Numbered from the stretch's first letter, positions 1-10,850 are shown. The stretch is DNA of 64,000 bases from Tolypeutes matacus (GCA_026826555.1 JAKSZT010053837.1:4812520-4876519), one strand, 5' to 3'. Translations and numbers: made by a program. The notes: a model not told the origin generated them from the sequence alone.

Positions 1-338
1 GCTTTGCTTCTCTCCACAAGGCCAGCTGTAGATTATCAGGCGAATGGCTTGTCTCTATCCCGGGGCCTTCTCTCCTTTCTCACGGCCAAGCTCTCTTACT
101 TCCCAGGACTCCAGCTCAAGACTCCAACATCAAAACTGCTTCAACACTGTCCTTTGCTGTGTCTTTTATCTTCGTTTCCCCCACCCACCAAGTGGTGGGG
201 CTCAACGCCCTACTGACGTGGCCCAGTTAACGCCCTAATCATAACTTAATCATGCCCAGATTAGCAGACCAGTTTACAAGTGGGATCCAGTATCTATTTT
301 TGGAATTCATAATTACATCAAACTGCCCAACGGCTACA
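1..338 (-). mobile_element. 3' LTR of a minus-strand LTR retroelement (cut by window edge)
   Basis: This stretch is a clear direct repeat of the right-hand part of 1901-2467, including shared blocks such as GGCCAGCTGTAGA and ACTGACGTGGCCCAGTTAA. Differences are scattered substitutions and small indels, so the two LTRs have diverged noticeably since insertion. Read on the minus strand it begins TGTAGCCG at 338. Immediately upstream on that strand is a purine tract (339-349), as expected for the 3' LTR. Its other end lies beyond the window, so the target-site duplication cannot be tested. Confidence 0.8.
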
Positions 339-349
339 CTCCACCCTCT
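339..349 (-). promoter_or_regulatory. Polypurine tract (plus-strand primer) of the LTR element
   Basis: Minus-strand sequence AGAGGGTGGAG abuts the TG that starts the 3' LTR. A short purine run directly before the 3' LTR is the normal site for plus-strand DNA priming in reverse transcription. Position and composition support the call; the exact left edge is uncertain. Confidence 0.6.
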
Positions 350-689
350 GAATTACAAAAAAATACATTACAATATCCAAGAAACCTTAAATCAGTAACA
401 ATTCAAGTACAAAATCATATCATAATCAGTTTAAAGAAATATAGTTTGTCTTCAGGCAAAATCCCTTCTCGCTGTAGACCTCTGAAACTTACAAAACCAT
501 TTAACTGTGTCCAATACACAAATGGAAAGACAAAGGGTAAATATTTTCAATATAAGGAGAAATCAGAATGTTAAACATGAGTCATGGGTCCTCTTACAGT
601 TCAGTAAACCTGCAGAGCATCCTCCATTCAATTTCAAAGTCTGAGTCATTCTTAAGACTATGGTTTCTTCTCATTGGGGTCACACGGGA

Positions 690-1140
690 ACCCACCCTTT
701 CCACAGGCTTGCCCAACGGCCATTTTCTTGGTTCCACCCTCATCAAGCATCTGGGTGTCAACCAAGCTCCAGACCTCACCCTCCAAGAGTGTTGGGGTGA
801 TTGCCACACCTTACCCAATCTTTGGGTTAGAGTCTTAGACCCCCTAGCACAGTGAGGTGAAGACAACATTCCCCCTAACCTTTGGCATACAGGCTCAACC
901 CTCTCAGAGCAATGGGTTGACCACCTGGCCTTCTCTAATCCATGGGGGACAGGAGCACCAATCTCAGACCTATGGGGTGTGGACCTTAACCACCCTAATC
1001 TTTGAGGAATGTGCTCCACCCTCCCTGTACCCTGGGGCAGCAAAACTCTTCCTGAACATCGGTGGGAACATCCACCCTCTTCAACTGCTGGGGAAAACTC
1101 ACCCTCTCTGTACACATGGGTGGGGCTCCACTCTTGGTCC
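690..1140. repeat. Degenerate minisatellite, about 60-bp unit, inside the LTR element
   Basis: Successive blocks recur at about 60-bp steps with a CTAA-C-TTTG-type start (for example near 873, 933 and 993) and an inner block like GCTC(C/A)ACCCTC. The unit is a multiple of three, so translation of the minus strand gives an imperfect 20-residue repeat with a recurring QRLG core. That makes long open frames on both strands by chance. About seven or eight units are visible. I see no sign that it is a protein gene. Confidence 0.7.
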
Positions 1141-1502
1141 AAGGCAAAGTCTTAATCCCAGATCTCTGCTTCCACGGTTTTCTTCTTAAAGCTTTTTCTC
1201 CTTCAGTCTCTCCTTTCCATGTCCTCTTTTGTCCAAGCTCACAGTGGTTTTGTTCATACAGCTCTCTCAAAAACTTTGTTGGTTTAGCATGCAGGAAGCA
1301 GGGGTCCAAGCCATCAGACAGTAAAGACTTTCCACAAGTCTTTCCTAGATAACTGCATCTTCAATTATGAGTTACACTTTCCAAGTTTAGTAAAGTCTTC
1401 AAATAGGGCATTTTCATCTGGGAGTTTGATTTCCAGAAACTTGGAAGTTCCAGAATCAGTTTCTGTTTTCTTTGTGCCCAAAAGTTCAGTCCTTAGTGTA
1501 TT

Positions 1503-1856
1503 TCACTCATCTAGTATTTTGCTATAAGCTGCAAGGAGAAGGCAAGCCACATTCTCCAAGTTTACCTTGGAAAGTTCTTTAGCTAAATGCTCAGGTTCGC
1601 CATTTTCAAATTCTGTCTTCCATATAACACCAGGAGTTAATCTTTCCAAGTTCTCTGCAACTTTAAAACATGGATCACCTTTCCTCCAGTTTCCAATAAT
1701 AGTTTCATCATTTACTTCTAAGGCATCATAAAAAGTCTCTTTAGCATCCATTCTGCTATCAACAGTCTCTTCAAAGTGATCTAGGCCTTTTCCATCAAGC
1801 ATTTCACAATTCCTCCAAATAATACCCCTTACCCATTTATAAAACCATTCCAACAT
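1503..1856 (-). pseudogene. Gag-like ORF remnant of the ERVL/MaLR-type element (117 codons)
   Basis: An uninterrupted minus-strand frame starts about 40 bp downstream of the 5' LTR, just after the primer-binding-like site, where gag normally begins. The product is acidic, with a WYKW-like start, a NWRKGD segment in the middle and an acidic-helical end. This overall look resembles the short ORF of MaLR internal sequences. It ends at a TGA, after which no long frame follows. There is no zinc knuckle, protease or polymerase motif. I treat it as a retroviral relic. A domesticated cellular gene is not excluded but nothing supports one. Confidence 0.55.
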
Positions 1857-1877
1857 TTTGGTAATTACAGAAGTACT

Positions 1878-1895
1878 ACCCTACTCCCGGTACCA
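1878..1895 (-). promoter_or_regulatory. Primer-binding-site-like sequence next to the 5' LTR
   Basis: Minus-strand TGGTACCGGGAGTAGGGT lies five bases downstream of the 5' LTR end. A TGG-initiated 18-mer at this spot is what a tRNA-primed retroelement needs. I cannot name the tRNA with confidence. Confidence 0.5.
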
Positions 1896-1900
1896 AATTC

Positions 1901-2467
1901 TGTATTAGTCAGCCAAAGGGATGCTAATGCAAAATACCAGAAATTGGTTGATCTTTATAAAGGATATTTATTTGGGGTAGAAGTCCACAGATACCAGGCC
2001 ATAAAGCCTAAGTTTCTTCCCTCACCAAAGTCCATTGCCATGTGTTGGAGCAAGACAGATGCTGACATTTGCCAGGGTTCAAGTTTCTTGGGTTCCTCTC
2101 TTCCCAGGGCTGTGTTTCTCTCCAGGCTTAGTGCCTCTGTTTCCTCCACAAGGCCAGCTGTAGACTATCAGGCGAATGCCTTGTCTGTATCCCCGGCCTT
2201 CTCTCCTTCCTCACAGCCAAGCTCTCTTACTTCCGGGACTCCAGCTCAAGACTCCAACATCAAAACTGCTTCAACACTGTCCTATGCTGTGTCTTTTAAC
2301 TTCGATTCCCCACCCACCAAGGGGTGGGGCTCAACACCCTACTGACGTGGCCCAGTTAACACCCTAATCATAATTTAATCATGCCCAGATTAGCAGACCA
2401 GTTTACAAGCATGATCTAATATCTAATTTTGGAATTCATAATTACATCAAATTGCCCAATGACTACA
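1901..2467 (-). mobile_element. 5' LTR of the minus-strand LTR retroelement
   Basis: 567 bp. On the minus strand it begins TGTAGTCATTGGGC and ends GACTAATACA, giving the TG...CA termini of an LTR. An AATAAA polyadenylation signal lies about 60 bp before its end (plus-strand TTTATT near 1967-1972). Its first part matches 1-338. A related LTR, with the same kind of end (GACCAATACA), forms the solo LTR at 58554-59029 on the other strand. Confidence 0.8.
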
Positions 2468-3276
2468 CCTTCTCAAGAAATGTATTTAGCTATGGTGCAT
2501 GGCCTCTCATTCTAAAATGAGAATATCAACTGAAAATCTAATTTAAATTTTAAGTCCTTTTCCTATCAGCCCTTCCCACACCTATTATAAATTTTAATAA
2601 TGTGAATCCAGGAAGCATTAGTTTATCCTACGTAAATATGATGTGTATCCTAGGTTTATTGACAGGTCTTATTGCTTTAATTGCTCAGATTCTGTCAAAA
2701 CAAAGCCTTATGCACACAAGTGAGGAAATCTATGTGCCACCTGTCAGGTTATCAGTGCTTTACCCTTAGCCAGGAATGCAAATGGTTACCTGGGGGGCGA
2801 GGATAGAGTGGGCAGGGGCCAAGCGTCCCCACAGCAACCCCATGATGTCCCTTGGTGACAGGATAGCAAAGTAAGAGTAGAAGGAAGAACCCTCCAAACA
2901 CAACAGACCATGTATATATCACTCAGTACAAACACACACACCTACACACACACAAACACAACATTTTTTAAAAATCAGTGATTCTTAATAATTAGAACAT
3001 TCTTAAATTTTGCCTGTGCTGACACATCTGTGGTCAACGTGTCAACCAAAAAGTCCTGGTTAATATTAACTCCTCTTTTAAATATAGAAGGTCTATTATC
3101 TGGGTTTAGGAAGTCAACTACCACGTACTAGAAGCACTTTCAAATTTAGGGTGTTGATTTACTGATAACATGCACATATTTCTGGCCATTTTTCCAAGAT
3201 TGAAGATAAGCCACAAGAAGTATTGCTATGATCATCAGGATGGTCAAGCTGCAGTTGACATAAACCAGACTTTGGA

Positions 3277-3280
<4 letters not shown>

Positions 3281-3322
<42 letters not shown>
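3281..3322. repeat. (AG)n microsatellite
   Basis: About 21 uninterrupted AG dinucleotides followed by a short CACGCACGCATG run. It is simple sequence and likely length-polymorphic. Confidence 0.95.
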
Positions 3323-3323
<1 letters not shown>

Positions 3324-3499
3324 ACGCACGCATGCTCATGGAGGGTGTGCTGAACAGGGATCTCCAGTTTTTGTCTTATAAGCTTTTTTACTTTTACTGA
3401 AAACCAAAATACCTGCTTGAATTTAAATGTTTTTGTATGTTTTAACTAGAGAACTTACAAATCAAAAGGAGCATACCTCAAAAAGTTATAACAATGTAA

Positions 3500-3700
3500 G
3501 CTAGCACTTGAGAACTTACTATGTCCCAGATGCAGAAGCACCTTGCCTGTAATAACTCACTGAGTCCTAATAACTCTTTTATCGGCACTATTTTATCCTT
3601 TTCACAGTTGAGGAAACTTCCCAAGGTTGCCAAGTTCACACAACTAGTAAAGGACGGCATGGGAATCAAAGCTAGCTGCTTGACTCCAGACCCAGCTCAT
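3500..3700 (+). repeat. MIR-like ancient SINE
   Basis: Contains the order typical of MIR: a 'cactatgtcccagatgc' type block, TTTTCACAGTTGAGGAAACT, then a CAAGTTCACACAACTAGTAA block. Recognised from the conserved MIR core; edges approximate. Confidence 0.7.
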
Positions 3701-4763
3701 GATCTTGACTTTAAGCTCACCACTTTCTATTTTAGCCAATGGGCAATATGGTCCTATTTACCCCCAATTCTAATTTGGTATTCAATGTAGGAAAGAGTAG
3801 ACAGCACAGGAAAGACTTGAGGCCCCTGAAGAAATTCACGCAGACCCAGGTCAAATCAGAGATGCTCAGCTTCCACCCTTCCAAGATCTCAATCTGACTT
3901 CCTTAAGGACGCTTTACCAGCTGGATGTTTGCAGAGAAATTAGATTGTAACTCCTGGGAAATGCCCACAGCTCAGATGGCATACCTGCTTGAGCCCCTGG
4001 GAAGCTCGTAAGCCATGCTCGGGGCCATCTGAGTAAGTGAGGAGCTACAGCTGCATTCCAGCAAGGAAAATTTCTTGTAGACTTACAGAAATAAATTACT
4101 TATAAGACTGATATCATCTCTACAATAGAAAGGTGAGCTTGTGGTACAATGACCATGCAGAAACATCGTTTATCCACATTAATTAAATATTTAGAATAAA
4201 CACGAATGCGTTATTGCTATAGTCTGCTTACAAAGTTGCTAGATATGAAGTAGCCTATGCTACTTTCACTGAGCCATGGTAAAAGGTCTCAGAATTGTCT
4301 CCCATGCATACATAGAACTGGTACTACTTAATCAATGCCAAGTGTGGTGACAAGGGCTCAGGAGAACAGTCTACTGTCGAAACAGGAAAACACTGTCTGT
4401 GTATAGATGATAGACAAAAAAGGTAATTGTTTAAAAGCATGTAGTCTATTGTAATTTTCACCTAAATGAAAATAAATACAAATAATGGCATGTATATAAG
4501 GTAGTCGAAAATCCTGTCCATAGAAGATTCATTAATTGAGAATCACAGGATTTTAGGGCTGGAAAGGGCTTTAATACACGTTCGATATTTGAATTTTACA
4601 CACTTTAGGACCAAGGCTATCAGAGTTTGTTCTCTGGTGTGCAGGTGTTAGCTCCTGCTCTGGGAGGAAGGAATTCCTTAGGGAGAGTGTATGGAGTGAG
4701 AAGACACGAGGATGATATGGAGGTCCAGTTTTTAAGAGGTGGGCAGATAAAGAGCAGCCCATG

Positions 4764-4936
4764 CAAAGGCCCAGGATGTGTATCCATTGCAGGGCATGTG
4801 CCACACTAATGAAGGATGTTTATGCCGGAGGCTGTGGGAGGGGTGGGAGGTGGGGAACATGAGAATCCCTGTAATTTTTGTGTAACATTTATGTAATCTA
4901 AGCATCTTTTAAAATATTGAAAAAAAAAAAAAAAAA
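4764..4936 (+). mobile_element. 5'-truncated L1-type 3' end with poly(A) and target-site duplication
   Basis: About 173 bp ending in a run of A, flanked by the 15-bp direct repeat AAAGAGCAGCCCATG at 4749-4763 and 4937-4951. The insert matches the last part of the longer segment ending near 48345 (shared GGGAGG, GAGAATCCCTGTAA and GTAACATTTATGTAAT blocks). The long target-site duplication, A tail and 5' truncation are the standard marks of L1-machinery insertion. Confidence 0.88.
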
Positions 4937-6539
4937 AAAGAGCAGCCCATGAAGGCAGCTGATAAGGAGTGATGGAGAGTAGAATTAAAGCCAGGAAGTG
5001 TTATGCCATAGAGGCCAGGGAAGGAAGGAAGTTTTGGAAAGAATAAGTGTTAACTGTGCCAAATGGTAAAACAAGACCTTAGAAGATCAAAACTGGAAAA
5101 TGTTCGTTGGATTTGTTGGTTGCTGATAGGTGGGGAAACAGCAAAAGCAGTTACAGTAGCATGCCTTCAATGGAAGAGTGCCATGTTCTAAGCAATGGGT
5201 GGGTGGTCAGAAAAGTTAAGACCACCAGGGCAAAGTCCATTTTCAATATGCTTGAAGAACAGAGAAGGATGGAGCAGTGGGCTAAGAAATGCTTAAGGGG
5301 AAACAGCCATTTGAAAATGGGAAGAACAACTGACGCCATAATTGAAACAACCTGGGGGAAGACAGAGGAAACTAGAGCCTACACTTAGGCTGATAGATTT
5401 GCCTTGAATAAAAGGAGTCACATAGTTTGCTCAGACATAATGTAGATGGGAGAGAGATGGGTAACCACACAGCTAAGGGGTTCTCTCGGATGAATTTTTA
5501 TTTTTATGCTTAGCTTCTTATCCATGTGGAATTTATTTCGGTAAATGATGCACAGTTCAAAGATCCCGTTCCCCTACTGCCTATGGTCAGCTCTGAATGG
5601 ATGAATAAGCAGGAGCAGCCCCCGGCCTAGACCCTCCCTCAAAAAGGCCTTCAACAAGCTAGTGTGGGCAGCACAGATCTTCCCACACACGCCCTTCCTT
5701 CCATCCTCCACTCACTGGAACAGTTTCCTCATTCTCCAGATTCAGGAATTAGATTCTCACGCCATCAGGAAACACAGGAGATTAATGGGGAGGAGTTTAA
5801 CTGTCTTCAATCTTGTAAAGGCTGGCTTTCTTAGCCTTGGGTTTGGTTTCTGTCAGAAGCAAAAGCAAGCAGCAAGTAGAAGAAAAGGGTGATGGCAGAA
5901 AAGAGCAGTCTTGAAAAATTAAGAGAAAGAGACAGAGAGAGAAAAACGGAGAGAGACTTAGAATAGGGAAGGTTATTGCTGAAATCTAACCCGAGAGCCA
6001 GGTTAGGAAAGAGAGGTGGATTACAGAATTAAAAGGTTCTAATGCGTGTTTGTTTATGATTATGTGGATTAGCTGTTGTACTGGATTATCCAGTTCATTT
6101 CCTAAAGGAACTTTCTTGTATAAACACCCACCTACCAGATATGTTTGGATCTTTTCCAGGCAACCAAAAAGCTTTGCATGATAAATTATTGTTCTTTCCT
6201 CCAGTAAGAGGCCAAGGCAACATTATTTGACAATCCATGTCACCCTGATGTTTTAGCAACATCTACCATAGCAATCTTTAACCATAACACCTAAAATATG
6301 TTTTTCAAATTGGATTAGATACATGCTCACTTCCACCATTTCACTCTTAAACTTTAAGGTCTACAAAGCTTTTTACAGATGAGGAATAAAAAAGTCTCTG
6401 AATTATTGATGTTAGCCAGATTTTGATCATTTAAATTCACCTCAGTAGCTGTCTTGCTTTAAGTCATGTGGTCATAACTTTTCCCCAGTCCTCTCCAAAT
6501 TTAGAAGTTTTGGGAAATAATGCAAATCCACTTCTGGTA

Positions 6540-6665
6540 AAGATGTATTCATTCAACAAACATTTATTAAGAACCCAATACATGGTTGACATTGAGCTGG
6601 TTGCTGAAAATATCAAGACGAATGAGATACAAAAATCCATCTCTCAAGATCTCACAGTGTAGAGG
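6540..6665 (+). repeat. Ancient interspersed repeat, class uncertain
   Basis: The block TTCATTCAACAAACATTTAT, followed by an AAGAACCCAATACATGG-like segment, is a pattern common in ancient mammalian repeats (reverse L2/MIR-like tail). A related block is at about 10065-10170. Family not assigned. Confidence 0.4.
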
Positions 6666-6973
6666 GAAAAGAGAAAACATTTTTAAAAAATTTTGACAAT
6701 CTGATTCTTCAGTGGTTTTGTTTCATGTTCTCCCTGAGAATCCCAAGACCTATGATGTGAGAATCCCAAGACTGCCTGGTGTGTTATCAGCAAAGCTGCT
6801 TTATCACAAATAGGAAAAAGGGTATGCAAAGTTCATCATTCACAATACAAAAGTTCTGGATGAAGAGAGACACTTTATCCCAAAGAGCGTCACGTAAGAG
6901 CAGGAGAAATGCCAAGTGTCCGGCTGCCCAGTCACAGAAGGAAGGAACACACAACACACAACAAAACTCTTAC

Positions 6974-7034
6974 CTGATTTGCCCACTCCTGCTCTTCCAA
7001 ATATTGCCAATTTGACCTCTGCACTTTTAGCCAT
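6974..7034 (-). CDS. RERG: RERG, first coding exon (residues 1-20 plus first base of codon 21)
   Basis: RERG is a small Ras-like GTP-binding protein known as an oestrogen-regulated growth inhibitor; it lacks the C-terminal prenylation box of Ras. The exon starts at an ATG with a strong context (A at -3, G at +4). It encodes 20 residues beginning MAKSAEVKLAIF and ending in the phosphate-binding loop GRAGVGKS (residues 13-20), the G1 motif GxxxxGKS of Ras proteins. It stops after one base of codon 21 at a consensus donor, CAG|GTAAGAG (intron begins 6973). Length, phase and sequence match what I know of RERG exactly. Remaining exons lie to the left of the window. A processed pseudogene is excluded because the coding sequence ends at a splice donor. 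Confidence 0.95.
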
Positions 7035-7180
7035 GATGAGTATCAGTAGACAATTCACTATTGTTAGAACTAAAGAGCTGAGCAAATCTGTCTGGTTCCA
7101 GCCTTTGAATTCACCATATCATTGCAAATCTGGAGAGTCTACAATCCTCAAACAAAAGAGAGTTGAGAATTCATAAGTGA
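7035..7180 (-). other. RERG: Probable 5' UTR part of the RERG first coding exon
   Basis: On the minus strand a good splice acceptor, TTCCTTTTTCCAG|TC, places the exon start at 7180, giving a 207-bp exon with 146 bases of leader before the ATG. Other AG dinucleotides nearer the ATG (after CTCTCCAG or GCTCTTTAG) have poorer pyrimidine tracts. The choice is an inference from splice-site quality. Confidence 0.55.
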
Positions 7181-7194
7181 CTGGAAAAAGGAAT

Positions 7195-7385
7195 TAATAT
7201 TTGTCAAGCATCTGTCATATGTCAGCCACCGTTCACTCTATCAACATTTTCTCATTGGATCTTCACCACTACCCTGGGAGAGGAGTATCGCAACTTACTG
7301 TAAATTGTTCAACTAAAAAAATGGCCAAACCATGACTGGAACTTAAGTCTGTTTGCTTCTAAACGTGCATTTTCACTACACACAA
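7195..7385 (+). repeat. MIR-like ancient SINE (weak)
   Basis: A 'ttgtcaagcatctgtcatatgtc' to 'CTCATTGGATCTTCAC' order followed by a degenerate tail resembles a diverged MIR. Lower confidence than the other MIR calls. Confidence 0.45.
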
Positions 7386-7639
7386 CCGCATTTTGTAAAT
7401 TACTTCCTCAAGGAACTATTTTATGAAGGCATTGTTTGTTGGCAGTAATTGCTAACAAATGTTTCAAGTACATGAATACATGCATTTACCATGAGTCTGT
7501 AAGCATTCAATGTACAAACACACATGATGGGGAGAGTATTTTCAGTTGAGCAGCATAATAGACATTCACATTAATCAACCCCAGAGTATCACAATTGAAT
7601 TTTGCATTTCAAAGTTAAATTGTATCGTAATTCACCCTA

Positions 7640-7740
7640 GCGGGCATGATCAAGCAAACCAGACACAAAAGGACAAATACTGTACGATGGCATTACTATG
7701 GTCTAAATATATTGTGTAACATATTGTGCAATTCCATTTA
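7640..7740 (+). mobile_element. Short L1 fragment (end of ORF2 into 3' UTR)
   Basis: The blocks AGACACAAAAGGACAAATAC and ATATATTGTGTA-CATATTGT match the end of ORF2 and start of the 3' UTR of the L1 at 39130-39205. It is a 5'-truncated or broken copy in RERG intron 1. The downstream edge is unclear; similarity fades after about 7740. Confidence 0.75.
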
Positions 7741-10700
7741 TATAAAATGTAAATATAAATCAATTGATAAAGATGGGAAAAAAGATTGATACACATGTTC
7801 TAGGAATTGATACATAACATCCAGATTGTATGTTTATATTTTTCTGGGCACAATGCCCTGGCACACAAAAGATAAATGCCATGTCCGAGTTCTGATTCCT
7901 TTTCTATGACTCACTTCATGCAAATTAGCTTATGGCATTGTCCTGACACTTGGGAAATGACATTATATCCATAAGCCCCGTCTATATAGGTGGGTGCTTT
8001 AAGAATGACACCTGGGGTCCTAGTTTCATGGAAATGTAAAGCTGGGAAAAGCTTGGGGTCAACAAAAGGGATCCTCCAGCCATTGCAGGAATCCTTCTCT
8101 ACCGCCAACAACGGACATCCTGCATCTGATTTACCACCGCCAGGCCCAGGGGCTCCTTCCTTCTGAAGGCTACTTCATTTATCCACCACCACCAGTTAGC
8201 GCTATCTTCCTCATATTGAGCTCTAATCTGTCTCTATGACCTCCCCGCATTTGTCCTATTTCTGCTCTATTGAAATTACTCAAAACATATCAACTTTTTT
8301 TCCCCCCACTCAGAACCCTTCAAGTAGCCTAAGCAGCTATTAGGACCCTTTACCCCACCCTATGCTTCTATTTTCCTGGAAAATGAGGCCCAGCATCTTC
8401 ACGTGTTTGCCATGGGTATATATGTTCTTGTTTTGTTTCATCAGCCCTCCCTTCCCTTTCACCATATGTAGGATCTCCTGTGAAGCTCACCACTTTTGTC
8501 TCTCCCAAAAAGTGGCATCTACTGATCTGACAAAGGGACACAGCAAAAGTCCGTGAGAGACCCTGTATCTGGACATCGTGGCTGTATTGCAGCACTGCCA
8601 CTCCCGTTACGACTCACATCTTTGACGGGGACTGCACACTCCCCCGTTTGAACTTTTGCAATCATCACTTTAAACCTAAACATAAGAAGTCACTTTTATT
8701 CTTATTCAACTTAAGCTCATCAGTCTTCATTTCATCCATTCTTCTAGTCTGTAAAGATAATTTCACAACACAGATCTATCATATACACATGTCAACTGCT
8801 CCCACCAGCTTTTTGTCATCTACAGATTTCAAAAGGAGCTTCTAAGAGAAAGAAGTGAAAATCCTTCTGAAAATGTATTTCAACAAAGAGGTTGTTAACA
8901 TATAGTTGTTTTCTTCATTATGCATTTAAGCCCCTTACCAGCTACCTAACACATTTTGCATTTGCTGATTTCCAAAGTGCCAGTGCTTCCTCTGAAGGAT
9001 GAAAAGGCCAGCACTAACATTTGCTACTGTTTGCTTCATCCCCAATAATGAAAACTCTTCTTAGTAATCAGTAATATTACAAAACCCAGAAGCTTTAACA
9101 TCTGTAATCTGTTCAGTCCCATACTTTTGGCTAAAGATAAAAGGATTTCCTTATTTGTCATTTTATATGCATTCATTACAAAAAAGCCCTTATGTTCAAG
9201 GTCCAGTGCTTATCAGAGAAGCAGCACAGAAGCATAATATATCCAGATATATTCATCATATAGATTCTAAATGAGACTAGCCTGTGGCAAGCATTTCTTT
9301 GAAACATAGAACATGTAAATATCTGGAGCTTGTGTAAACGATAATTTGCTATTTCATACAAAGCCATTCATTCCCATGTATATAAAATCCATGTAATCAT
9401 TTGTCAGATTTATGGATGCTCCATGAAAGTAGCCATCAAATGTGATTAAAAAAAAAAACAATTTTAAACCAAATATTTCAATAACTTCCAAAGGGCCTCA
9501 GAGACATAGGAATTTCACATAAGAATGAGAAATTGTGTGTGGCTTTTTTTCATTTACAACCTAATAAAGTTGCAGCTGGTTAGTGTCAGCCCTATGTTAT
9601 GTTAAAAAATAAATGACTTAAAGGAAGACACAAAACTGACATAGATTCTTCAAAATTTTATTTCTCACGTGAAAATGTGAAGTTTCATTTGACAAAGGCA
9701 GAAAACAAAGATAAATGTGTAAATTGTTGTAATAAATGACCTGTTCCCAAGTTTCTGCTGTTCAAAATAAGTCATAACCTGAGACTTTCTGTAATACGGA
9801 TCTAAGAAAACTCATTTGCTCTAATGTTGTTGCACATAAATATTCCAGCAGGGTCTAGAAGCTGGCATTCGCTATTTCTGTGGACAGTGCTTTATTAGGA
9901 CAAAAACTTCTGCATTCCTATCACTCCTAAAGCTGACGTTAAACCTAGATATTTAAGAGATTAAAGTTGCAGTGATTTTTTTTTTCTAAACATAAAGTAA
10001 CTAAAGAGAAACTTAAAAAAAAAAAGGTTTTAAAGAAAGCTAGCCTCCAAATCCTGTGTTATTTAGTGCATTCATTGATTCATTCAGCACTTTCTTATGC
10101 TGCATAATGTACTGTACTAAGTATACAGGAGCAAAAAGTGATTGCCTTCTAGGAGCTACACTCCTTTATACCTAATTGGAAACACTAAGAACCTTTATTA
10201 TTATCATTAAAAGAAATGTTTCATTCATAAGGAGTCATTTCCAAGACTATAGACTACCCTTATCTAGGTTCATGCTTTCTACTTCCTCTTGGGTAAAAAC
10301 CAAATAAACAAAGACAAACAAGCATCTTCTCAGGGTAATAGTTTTTCTAACTCCTGTATTTATGGTCTCCTCAAAAGCGCAGCTGTGTAGGGAAGCACAG
10401 AACCTGGTCTGGTGGTGGGAATGCCATTCTCTTTGGGCCAGCCCTTCTCTAGCTCAGAAATCAAGTTTTCCTGGTCTCTTTAGCAGGCATCCCCCCCTCC
10501 TCTTATCACAACGCAGTTTCTCACAGCAGCGAGGAAAATCGCACAAGCCCCCTGGCTAGAGCGTTGCTCCGGACGCCACAGGTATCCCGGAACGATAAAT
10601 AAAACCAGCCCACCGCGGTCTGCGCGTCCCTCGCTCGCAGCCTGGGGAGCAGATGCAGCCCATGCCGAAAGGGCATTCCCGGGCTCGGCTGGGAGCTGCA

Positions 10701-10850
10701 GTCACAGCTCCTTCTCAGCAGACCGCAAAACCGCCCTGGGGACACCCAGCGACCGCCAGGACTGACCCAAGGGCCCGACGCTTAGGGGCTCGCAAGGGGC
10801 TGCAGGGATCCGTCCCGCAAGCGACACCTGGGCACCTGCGTGGCACTCAC

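Larger units (their letters stand above)
339..1900 (-). mobile_element. Internal region of the LTR retroelement, ERVL/MaLR-like, non-coding apart from a gag-like remnant
   Basis: About 1.56 kb between the two LTRs, read on the minus strand. This is far too short for gag-pro-pol, so the element is non-autonomous or internally deleted. In order it holds a primer-binding-like site, a 117-codon ORF (1503-1856), a stretch without recognisable content (about 1150-1500), a degenerate minisatellite (about 690-1140) and the polypurine tract. The size, the small ORF next to the primer site and the repeats resemble MaLR internal regions as I know them. No env or pol motif is visible. Confidence 0.65.
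1..6973 (-). other. RERG: RERG intron following the first coding exon (5' part)
   Basis: Minus-strand transcription of RERG leaves its first coding exon at 6974, so this whole stretch is intronic. It contains the LTR element (1-2467), an (AG)n run, a MIR, a truncated L1 tail and otherwise unannotated AT-rich DNA (about 2470-3270, 3700-4740, 4955-6540). I looked for the next RERG exon, which carries the remainder of the GTPase domain, and did not see it. In other mammals this intron is long, so its absence is expected. Confidence 0.75.
7181..10849 (-). other. RERG: RERG intron 1
   Basis: About 3.67 kb between the inferred exon 1 donor (10850) and the inferred acceptor before the coding exon (7181). 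Apart from the L1 fragment and weak ancient repeats, the stretch from about 7800 to 10050 contains no element I recognise. It is AT-rich, with short A or T runs. Any enhancer there cannot be judged from a single sequence. Confidence 0.6.

Noticed and set aside
594..1142. 182-codon minus-strand open frame
   Set aside because: It is generated by the 60-bp repeat array (a multiple of three) within a retroelement and shows no domain.
1..6973. Further RERG exons
   Set aside because: I looked on the minus strand for continuation of the Ras-like domain (G2-G3 region) next to splice sites and did not see it; presumably beyond the window.
10581..10600. Plus-strand TATA-like AACGATAAATAAAACC at the CpG island edge
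   Set aside because: It is on the strand opposite RERG, no plus-strand exon or donor is evident, and AT words are common at island edges.
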